Assembly: GCA_944989445.1 (NCBI GenBank)
Contig: CALYLW010000134.1
Location: forward strand, 10,001 to 74,000
Length of the DNA: 64,000 nt
From: Ampullaceana balthica
Lineage: Eukaryota > Mollusca > Gastropoda > Lymnaeidae
Direction: 5' to 3'
The notes beneath the pieces were generated by a model. The model made no database searches and was not told where the DNA came from. It saw only the letters and a list, made by a program, of their open reading frames with translations. Positions 43,369-55,300 of the stretch are shown here, piece after piece; position 1 is the stretch's first letter, and each line of letters opens with the position of its first letter. A program made the position numbers and the translations under genes.

Positions 43369-46300
43369 GTAAAGTTTTATTTTAAGAATATATCATTTGT
43401 TTAAAGAATAGGAATTCACATGTTGGTGATAATTTATGATCACTTTGTTAAAAATATTGTTAAATCTATTGACTTTTGTCAATAAAACTTTTATGCTTGT
43501 GAGAAAAAACCGTTTTACAGTTATAATTGTTCGAAAATTATCGTTCATCGTAATTAGGATTTTTTTTTCTTTTGTCACAAACTTCTCTAATTTATTAAAG
43601 AAGAATATTTTTTTTAAAAAAAGAACTCATATTATTTTCTTTAAGGCAGAATAAGAGTAGATTAAAAAATAAAATTCACTGAAATTTGATGATTTATGAT
43701 AATTCATCAAACCATTTTTAAAAACTTAAATTTCGTTCTAGCACCAACAAAATGTGACAAAGTATGTTCAAAAAAGCTAATAATAACTTATTTTAGTGAT
43801 GTTTTCGAACAAACAAGCAATCTTTGACAGATATCCCTCAATTGTTCCTATCTATCAGAGCAATGCTTCAGTCATCAATTATTTTGAATTTAAATTATAC
43901 TTTCAATGTTTTCCATTTTTGAAGGCAACACAGGCACACTTCCAAGGCTTCTTGGTCATAATATTTTGTGCCCAGTTTCCACTAAGAACAAAGTTTTGAT
44001 GCTGTTTTTAAAAAAACTTGAAAGAAACATTCAGTACAATTTAGACTAAGGACTGCATACGACTTCCACGACATTATCATTTTCTCACTAGCAGTGAAAA
44101 AGTCATCCATGACAGCAGTATTTTCTCAACACCATTGGCTAAGTCATTCACAACAGCGGCATTTCTCACTACGAGTGAATAAGTCATCCACGACAGCAGT
44201 ATTTTCTCAAAACGAGTCGATAACTCATTCATGACAGCAGCACTTTTTAATGTCTGGTGTACATCTCCCCGAAACATTTTGATAATTTTAGTCCCGAAAT
44301 GTTTTGGAACTTTTAATTTTAAGAAAGAAGCATTTGATACAAGCATTCTCACTTTTTGAAAACTTAGCGTTTGTGCGGTTTTATCGCATGCAAACACTAA
44401 TTGAAAGTAACACTACTTCATGTTGTGAATAGCAGTATAATGCTATATCTGGGCTCACTCTATACAGTGTTATATTCCATAGCTCGTGTCACATGGTGCA
44501 GTCCCCACCTCTCTCCCACGCCTTCAACCCCTAGCCATGCAATTGGTTCACAGTAATAAACTAGGCAATATGCTACTTTGTCAAAATATCTGTTGTCTGT
44601 TCATTTGGTATGTTCTTTGTAGTTGTAGAATAAATTTTAAAAAATTAAATGTGTTTTTAAATCCTTTATATTAACTCGTGGTGTCTGCGGCCGCCCGCCT
44701 TTGCTTGTCGCCAAAACTTTTGATCGATTTTTAACCCACTTTCTCGTAAGCTAGCGAGCTGAAATGTTGCAGGCAGTTTCGTACCGATAATAAAAACAAT
44801 GTATCAAAATTTCAGATTGATCGCATGTACCGTAATTAAATTATTGATGTTTTAGATTATTTTATTTATTCCTATGTATCATGCTATTTTTGAGATAGAG
44901 CGTCGCGGTGCGTATTATATTGAACAACCTTTCTGTCGCACAATAAGGTGCGTATTTTATTGACAACTCTTTTTATAAACATATTCCTGATCGGTGCGCA
45001 ATATATTAAACATGTTTTACGACACAACTGCAATTTTGTATTTCTGGATGGTCTGGCGCTGCGTATTATAATGAACATTCTTTTAGTTACGTCTCGTACA
45101 TAAAGGATTTATAGTGAAAAACTTGGTTTTTTACGGTTTTTTAAAATTAAATCCTTTATATTAACTCGTGGTGTCTGCTTGCTTGATTGCTTGCTTGTCG
45201 CCAAAACTTTTGATCGATTTTTAACCCATTTCCTCGTAAGCTAGGGAGCTGCTTTTTTGCAGGCAGTTTTGTACTGATGATAAAAACAATGTATCAAAAT
45301 TTCAGATCGATCGCATGTAACGTAATAAAATTATTGATTTTTTAGATTATTTTATTTATTCCTATGTATCATGCTATTTTTTTTTAGATAGAGCGTCGCG
45401 GTGCGTATTATATTGAACAACCTTTCTGTCGCGCAATAAGGTGCGTATTTTATTGACAACTCTTTTTATAAACATATTCCTGATCGGTGCGCATTATATT
45501 AAACATTTTTTACGACACAACTGCAATTTTGTATTTCTGGATGGTCTGGCGCTGCGTATTATAATGAACATTCTTTTAGTTACGTCTAGTACTTAAAGGA
45601 TTTATAGTGAAAAACTTGGTTTTTTACGGGTTTTTTTTATTACAGCATGTAAGAGACTTGTCTGTTTGGTACACAACATTCATCCGAGGAACTTTATCAC
45701 TAACGAAATAAACACAGAGTTATGTACACACCTTGTGTATGATCATGCTCTGCTGAAGGGAAACATACTGACAAATGTCTACCCATACGAATTAAACGGA
45801 AACAGAAAACCAGGCCTGTGAGTAGGGTTGTCAATTTTGTTGAAAAAAGCTGCCCGGGTACCCTTGAAAATTTCGAACGGGTACCCGGGTTACCCGTTCT
45901 AAACTTAAACGTCGCATAATTTTCCCCGTCATGATCGCTATACAATGCAACCTAGCCACCATCCATGCACCTCATTTTACACAGTAGTAGTAGCCAACAG
46001 CTTGCTTCCAGTAACATACTATTACTAATGCACTACAATTAACTATAATGCACTAAAAACTTGTATTCAATTCCTGCTGTAAATGCATTCGTCATACTCA
46101 TAAATGACAGTAAACTGAACATGCAAACAAAATGTCAACGGCAATGACGTAACGTTCAGTGACATACCTTGAATGTTAATATCCACTTGGCGTCGGTAGT
46201 CGATGCTAAGGGCGATGAAGGACGCAATACTTCGGTAAATCTCAAGTGATCGTGCTTTGGTCAAAAAATGAACACGGCATCTTTCATCTCTGTGCAGTCC

Positions 46301-49300
46301 ATCCTCACAGCCGACGTCTTACCCATCTTACACTGTTAGTAACTATTTAATTTATTAAATTTAAATACTGACGACCTTGTACGCATTATTAGCATCAGTT
46401 TTCTAGGTCACCGCGTGTTAATTAACACAAGAAGTGAAGGGGTGTGGGTTATATGAGTGAAGGGAGGGGAGGGGGTAGATAAACACATTAGCTAGTGTCA
46501 ATCGGCGTATTTCAAAGCAAAGTTAGTCAAAGCAAGGGTGTTTTTTTTTAATTAACAAACACAGCGTCTTTCATCTCTAAGCAGTCCATCCTTTTTTTTT
46601 GGCAGAGGACTTTTGTTTTCTGTATACGATTCTTTAAAATAACCATTTTTTTTAGTGTGTTGTGCGATTTCTGTTTCACGTTGAGAGAAAAAAAGATATA
46701 TCACAATACATTGTATTTGTTGGGACCGTATTTTATTTCCCGTTGACAGATATTTTTCCTTAGATGTACTACACAGCATATATTTGAAACAACAATTTTC
46801 ATTTGATAAATTGTTTCGCAAGCCACAATGTAAACACAAAAAGCCGCATGGGAGCCGAAGTTTGGCCTACGGTTAATATAGCCATAGAAGCCACATTTTC
46901 ACGGGTACCCGGGCGGAATTTTACTACCCGGGTAATCACACGGCAACGGGTACCCGGGTCCCGGGTACCCGTTGACAGGCCTACCTGTGAGTATATATTA
47001 AATCCTGTAATTATTTAGATTAATATACCATCAAATGGGTCGATCTTTTCTTATATTATATTTTTTTAAAATGCTTTTGGCCTATCCGGCATCATGTGCA
47101 TGGTAAATAAAAATAGCCATCAACTTTTAGAGTTGCACTTGTTAGTCTCATCTGCATGCAGAGGCGTAACTAGGTTTTTGGCGCCCTTGGCTAATTTATT
47201 TTTGGCGCCCTTGATAAATTGACAAAGTTTCCGCTTTGCGATTTTTCATTTGTTAGAAAAAATGATTGTATTTCTCTTATTTTATTTATGAGATTAATTA
47301 CATGGCCTGACAGTGACAGTCATACAACGTATTAATACAAATGCATAAGACAGGAACAATACTAATTTGCAGTTTATTATTTACTAAATAATACCAAATA
47401 AATTGGTGGACAAAACTATGTGTCGTTGTGTGAATAAAGAATACAGCAAAACTTTAAGTAACATGAATTATAAATAAAAACAATAGTGTCAATGTCTCAT
47501 ACTCACTATCTCATGCATAACGATAGAAACTTACAATTATAAGTAAATTTAAGTAACACTCCATTGACTACAGATCAGCACTTCAGTTAGCTGGCGTATT
47601 GGCGTGTTGCTAATACAGTCGGACCTCTCTAAGTCCAATTCAAGGGGGACAAAATTCGGCTTACAGAGTTTTCGAGTTAGGAAAACTGGCATAATAGCCT
47701 CCGATTAATCAAGGACAATGTTGATATTGAGAAGGGGTGGGGAGGTGGGGGACAGCCATAGCAGCTAGTAGGCTTGACAGGAAAGAGGTGAGGTGATATT
47801 TCATATGAAAGGAGCCAACTTGCTTTGACATACCGACACAAGCTTGTGAGAGGAGACACCTTCCCTCCCCTCCCCAACTTTACTCCCTCGACAGTTGGAT
47901 GGGGATAGTAAGATTTTTCTTTTTAAAGGAAAGAATGTAAAATCATATTGACATTTGTATGATAAGAAGCCCCGCAAAGGCAACAAATTATAATAAAAAT
48001 ATTATAATGGTTTAAATGAAATATATTTAAATATAATTAGTTATTCACTTTTTTGTTACCAAGGATGAAAGTGAAATACAGTTGAACCTCACTAAGTCGA
48101 ACTTCCCTAAGTCGAAAACCTCCCTATCCCGAATCAATTGTTAGGTCCCTGCCAAATTCCACAAGACTAACATATTTTAGAACTCCTTAACTCCAAGATT
48201 TTTGGCTTTAAAGCTCTCTATGTCGAATTTTCCAAGGCGTTTGGGTTATTATTCTGGAGTGAAATTTCAGAAAACGTGTTCCGTAGAGCCACGTAAATGG
48301 ACGTAAAATCTTATCTTAGTGCATTCCTCGAGGGATTAAGTGACCCTTGCAAGTACAAAAAATGACAAAGACAAGAAAAAGGAGTGGTAAGTGGTAACTA
48401 ATTCACGTCCCTTTGCTGCATGCTGTGACTCTTTTTAAAAAGAAAAATCTTACTCCCCCATCCTACTGTGGAGGGAGTAAAGTGGGGGAGGGGAGAGAAC
48501 GTGTCTCTTCTCACGGGCATGTGTCGGCATGTCAAAGCAAGTTGGCTTCCTTTCATATGAAATATAGACACCGCCTCCCTTTCCTGTTAATCCTACAAGC
48601 CGGTATGGCTGTTCGCCCCACCCCTCAATATCTACATTGTCCATGATTAATTGGCGCCTATTACACCATTTTCCTTAACTCAAAAACTCCGTAAGTCGAT
48701 TTTTTTCGGGTCCTTTTGAGTTCGACTTTGAGAGATCCGAGTGTATTTATTTAAAATATATTTATAATTTAAAAATTAGAGATTAAGTGGCGCCCTTTTG
48801 AGATGGCGCCCTTGGCAACTGCCCCGATGCCAACCCGTTGCTACGCCACTGAGTCAAGGCACATGCGTTTATTAAGACGCACATAGAAATAAATCGTGCG
48901 AAATCCATTTGCTTTGCAGATATGCAAAATTCAATTCACTAAAGAGACAGAATCCAAAGTTGCTCACCATTCTACGGGCTTCTACACTATGGGAAGAGGA
49001 ATTTAAACCATTGAGTAAAATGGCGGCCACAGCAAAAAGTCGACAAGAATTCATAACCACCACTATCACCTATTTACGAAGACATAATTTCGATGGCCTA
49101 GACATTGTTTGGTACTATCCTGGGAGATTTACAGGAAATACGGACGATGTTTACAGGGCATCAGATTTAATTAAGGTATTTTTTAAAAGTCATTTTTTAA
49201 AATAGCGTTTACTCTTCGTTCTCTGAGCTTGCATTGAAAATCATAAATCACGAAGTTTAATCTGAGTTTTTGTTTGTTTGTTTTTTTGTTTGTTTTTTAT

Positions 49301-52300
49301 TTATTTATTTTTTTTTAAATTTTTTTTTAGTTGCATTATAAACTACTTCTGAGCCAGCCCACATTCCAACCATCGCCCAAATCTCAATACAAATTTACTA
49401 GTTTAATTTCTTTTTACATCATGTCATTTATTGTTTTTGCATGTACGAAAGTAACGTGTTTACCCGTAACCTGATCTTCACCATTTAGAGAAACAAACGA
49501 AATCAGATGAGAAAATATAACGTCAAATCAATTCATACAATAAAAGCAGTAACGATCAGATCAAATCAGCGGCGTAGCGTGGCTATAATTAAAGGCACCC
49601 AGGGCAGAGCCCAGGTTTGCCACCCCCACACCCCTCCGGTAAAATATGTTTATGCTATAGAAAATATACTTTTAATTATAAATTATTAATAAGTATAATA
49701 TTTATTTTTAAGTTGGAAATAAACAGAAAATCTGATTAAAATTATTTTCACATCTTAATCTGAAACGCATCAATGTTGTCAGGACGCCATGCTAAAAATC
49801 CTAAATAGCATTGCTGATCAAACTTAATTTTTCATTAACTTTATTTTAGAGAAGTTTCCTCTCGAAGTTTAATTAATAATATTATTATAAGACATGGTAT
49901 TTTCGAGCTTAAATCTATAACAATTAGAAAAACAGACTCATCACTAATTTTCCAACTTCCCGTGTAGTTAGAAGCATGAAACTCTGGGAAGTTGATGAGT
50001 ACCCTCCTACAATTGCAACAGGTGAAAAAAATATTTAAACTATCACTCGATGGGGGCCAATGAACCAAATGTTGTTTTTACCTTATATGAGCTATATAAA
50101 ATTTGTTTAAACTTTACATACTTTTCCCTGGTATTATTATTATTATTTATTTAGACGTGCATACGTAAACAAAAAGGTTTTTCTTCCTTATTTCTTGCAT
50201 AAGAGAACGAATTTGCTGTGTTACGTCACAAAATTTGGGAGCCATGAAATTACCGCGACTTAACTGATTTAGAAAAAACAATAAATCGCGACTTAACGGG
50301 ATCTATGAATGCGTTCTACAAATATAATTAATCGAAATTAATCGATTAATCGATTAAAATTTACCAGATTAATCGAGAATAACAATTGATCAGTACCAGC
50401 CCTAATAAAAACTTGATGACCCATTAAAAAGAACTATATGATATTTAACTCATATTATCCGTTTTTTAGAGCCGTGAGCCCCTAAACTCTTTTTTGTAAA
50501 CGTTTAAGACTCTTTCAACATTCGATTTCACACGATATTTACAAATATTGACAAACCAATATTTCAATCATGATGCAGATTGAAATCAACTTTTGTTTAG
50601 AACTTTACATCTTACACCGATTGGGTCCCGGGCCCTTATTGCAGTTATTTAAAGCCGTATAAATAGTATATTATTCATAAAATGACCATACATGTTGGGA
50701 AATTGTTGATTACACTGAAGCAAATGTTTCTGGAATAAAAATTTGTTTAAATATCACTTATTAGGGGCCGGGGGCCCAGTATATCATTTTTTAAACATGA
50801 GTTATATCAATTTTATTTTAAGCATTGGCTACTGGGTAAGTTGGTGGATTATTGACCAAATCTGATGCAAAAAAATGTGATGGCCCGTATTAAAATTCTT
50901 CAAGATATTATACTCCTAATGTCTATTCTTTTTGGGCCGGGGGCCCAAATTATATTTCGTAAACTATTAAAGCTTAATTTCCCATTAGATTTCAAACAAT
51001 TTAGACTATTATAGACACATATCTCCATCATTACCTAGATTGAAATCTTCAGGCCTTTTGAGATAAAAACATTTTGCCCGGGGGCCCTTTATGTCATTTT
51101 AATCCCCATTTGATTTTTATACGACCTCGATAAATATTCACAAACAAGTCTATTTATCATGATCCAGATTGAAATCAATTGGTGTTTTGAAATTAACCTC
51201 TTACATAGATTGGGCCATAATGCCATTTTGTTTCTTATATAAGCTGTATAAAAATATATATTATTTTAGTCACTGATCGCCATGAAACTTTTGAAAGAGT
51301 TAGAGTACACTCCCGTGAAGATTTCTGGGTACAATGGATGTTTCTTGTTCAAATTTATAACATACGTTTTAGATGAGTCATATTAGGAAATAAAGGTGAT
51401 TAAAACAATAATGTCCAAAAGTTAAGCAGGTTTCATTTCGTAATTCTATGCACTATGGTCTTAACGATCGGCAACATTCGCCATGTTACACTTTCTCTTT
51501 TATGGCCCCATCTTCATGAAATTTAGTAGGCAGCTTACCTGCTCTAACTGAAACCAATGAACGTACGTATTTTGTTGGTATGACGGAAATGTCAGTTGCC
51601 ATATTGAAATTTTCGAATATGGCTGTGAAAATTAACGATTAATTTATCGATTAATCGTTAATAGTTTTTACGATTAAAATTTTTTTAACGATTAATCGAC
51701 CCACCACTTATAAATGTAATGGAAATCAAGAAGTATAATATTTCGGCCGATAAATATAAACTAATTTCAGGACGATTACACGAACATTTTGGTGTCCATT
51801 GAGATAAATCTTTTGCCTACCATGCAGTGTTCCTCTAAGTCTAAGCTTCGTTGGTCCGTGTGCAAAGTAAAAAAAACTCGTGTGCAAAGTTGCACCACGT
51901 CCATTTTTTGTGCTATATTTTACAAAATTTGCTGCGCGGTGATTCTAAACTCTTGTGTGGCGTCGGTCAATTATCTGCGCAGCCGAGATGCTTAAATGGA
52001 ACATTGCTACCATGGTTCTAACACTTCGCTTACATATCACCTGCATACCAAACATCCACTACAGAATCGGAACTTTCAGCTGAGACAATCTAAAGCTGTG
52101 CGAACGATTGTTCAGCTCGGCTGGTTAAATTGTCAATAAGACCCGCTCATCAGTTGAACCAAATAATGTCAATACACTTGTCTTGTTGCGTTGTTGGTTA
52201 AAAGATGTCATATAAAGAAGACATAATCGTTAATTCTTCAAAAGTTAACGATTAAATTTAAATTAATCGTTAACAGCCCTCGTCTTTAAGTCTTTGTGAA

Positions 52301-55300
52301 TTATAGTCCCATCTCTTAGGAATATTTTCTGCGGATTTCAACGCTAACTGATATCCTATTTTACCGCTGCAGCGTTCGGGTTTCTTTGTATTAATATACA
52401 TGAATAAATCAAGCGGGCTTGAATTAATTCATTTTTTTACCCTTGAGGTAATTAGTCCTTGTTTGAAAATGTCATTTAAGATACTTAATACTCTATTACT
52501 TTAATTTTAAGGCAAAATTTGAATGACTAGTAGAAAAGCTGTTTTTCGAAACTCATATAGTTTTTTTCGAATTCTGTAACTTCTTAAACCTCACATGAAT
52601 TTTTAAGGTAACCTGATCTAATGAAAAATACAACTTTTCCCTGAATTTTTTTTTCAAGTAACATGAAAAAATATCCACTTATGTCGCCAAAAAATGTATC
52701 TCTCGTACTTTGACTGGAAGATTCAATTTAAATAATAAGGTATCTTATTAAATTATTAAATTAGTTTCTCTGTGTGAATACCCTCGCAAAGCATTTTATT
52801 AGCCCTATACGAATATAAATAAGTTTGGCCATTAGTGACTTCATAAAATACATCTTTCCAGGTAGTACATTTCAAATGTAAAAATAAAAATAAATTTTTT
52901 AAAAATTTCATTGTAACTAGTAAAGTTACTGCGTCTGTTCGTATGTTAGCATTTCGTATTCCTTCAGTTCGTGTGTTTAGCTTCTCGTATGTCTCTATCA
53001 GTTTTTATAATGCTTACAAAATAACCTCAAAATAATATTGATCAATGGTATATTCACTTTTCTTTATCCTGCAGTTCGTTTAATGCCTTTGATAATGCAA
53101 CAATTTGATTTTTGTCAATGCGTAACAACGTTCTAGTGTACCAGCAAGGGTTAGAAAGATCGTTTCAGTTGGGGAAGGGTGTATATATTAGTTTAAAGGA
53201 ACTGTTTGAGCACTGAATTTTATGTCTTTGAGTCTTTCTTGAAATCATGTATACTTTCTAGCAATGAAGAAGTATTGACACACGTTGGGCCTCTACTGTC
53301 CATTTTTTTTTGAGACCATCGGCTTTAAACTTATTTAAACTCATTTCAGATATGTCCGTTGCTTCATTTTTTGAAAGATTCAAGAATATATACTTTCTGA
53401 TTTTCAATATTTTCACATCACACAAATGAACTTATTTAATTCTTGTGTTAAATATGTGGAACGCTATTGAATGCAGTGGAATAATATGTGGTATCTTTTA
53501 TCGAAAAGATGTTTTTTGGCGAACTGATTATCCTAAAAATATAATGAGCTCATTCATTTTTTATGTAAATCAACGTTTTTACCACGTGATTTTCTCAAAA
53601 CGGTGGAAAATTTGTTAGCATATGAATTAATTCCAGAAATTTGCGCAGAATTGCACTAGTTTAATCGTCGCTATGACCACGAAAGTGCAAATTCTATTTT
53701 CCAGGATTTAATGTCAAATATTCTTAAAATAAAAAATAAAAACTTGTTGCCCCATTGTTTTTTTCTTCTTTTGCAATAACATTATTTTTCATTTTAAAAT
53801 AGTAAATTCTATTTTTATCCGATTTATCATTCCTTCTATTTCGCAAAAGTATGGTAACATTGAGTACTTTATTCATGAGTGTCTACTTTCTGATTTATTT
53901 TTTGCCAGTTTTTAGTTTTATTAGATGAGCGATTTTGTTTAAAAAAATTTGTTTATGCCACAAGACAAAAGTGATTCTTTAGGAGAAAAAACATTAAAGT
54001 AAGCCAACAACTTTTTTTCCGTATTTTACTTACGTTAAAATAAATATCGCGTTATCAGTCTCACTTCTATTTTTATTTAAGTTTCGTGTCTAATTTGGAA
54101 CAGTTAATGTCAATATGTTGGACACTCAATCTCGCTGCTATTATAGTAATCGCAAAATCTCAGCTGTACGCCTGGGCCTGGGCAATTTATTTATATCATT
54201 TAAGTCTTTGTATGTTGTTGAAAATTTTTTGGTTGTAGTTAGGGAATGGCCAGATTTGTACTATTTGCAGAATCTGGATAGTTTAGCCCTAATATTTGCG
54301 GATCCGGATTCCGGATCCTGATATATCAACATTTAAGTGTAATAACTAACGGGGTTTACTTTATTATTTTATATTTAGTATTAAATACTATTTATTAAAA
54401 TATTTCCTTCCAGTGGGGGTTACACCCTAGGTATGTCTTTGATGATCCCCTTCTCTGCGGCGGACCTAACCATGGAGACCCGTATGCTTAGCTGCGTTTT
54501 TTTTTCTTTCGTTATATTCGTTTTATTTGTGTACTACTTGTTCGTTGAGGAAGGCTCTTTGCTGAAACGTTCGCTGTTGTGTTACGTCCTGTCAAGTTAA
54601 CTAATACACTGTTTATATGTTATACATTTACTAATTTAAAAGCCTGGTTGCAGTCTCACCCCCATTATTTTATTCCCTTAGAGCAGCGCGGCTGCGCAGA
54701 TATTTGACCGACGCCACGCATGAGTTTAGAATCACCACGCAGCAAAGTTTGTAAAATATTGTATAAAATAAAAAAAAAGGAACGTTGTGCAACTTTACAA
54801 ACGAGTTTTTTTTAAACTTTGCACACGGACCATTGAAGCTTAGATTTAGAGTGAACATTGCATGGAAGGCAAATGATTTTCTCAATGGAAACAATCAGTG
54901 GCGTAGCGAGGGGGGGGGGAATTCCCCGGGCGGCACTTTGCCAGGGGTGGCAAATTCCTAGTCGTTAATTGGTTTATTAAAATGAAAAATTTTAACAGAA
55001 TGGGGGAGTGTTTTTAAAATCTAAATGAAACAAAAGACAAATAAGAAATTAATAAAAGAAATAAAAGAAGTAAAATAACTATACAAAAGCATGTGAACGC
55101 TTTAACTGCCAAAACTTCCAACTCCTTATTGGATATAAATTCTTCTGATACTAATACTACTGTAATTTTTTTTTAAAAAGCAGAGGCTAAATCAGTATGA
55201 GAACGTGACATTGATGTGGTGATAAATTCATTGATTCTTAAAATTTGACAGCCGCCCCTCTTGTAAAATGGGGGAGGGCGGCAAATTCCTCGTTGTTAAT

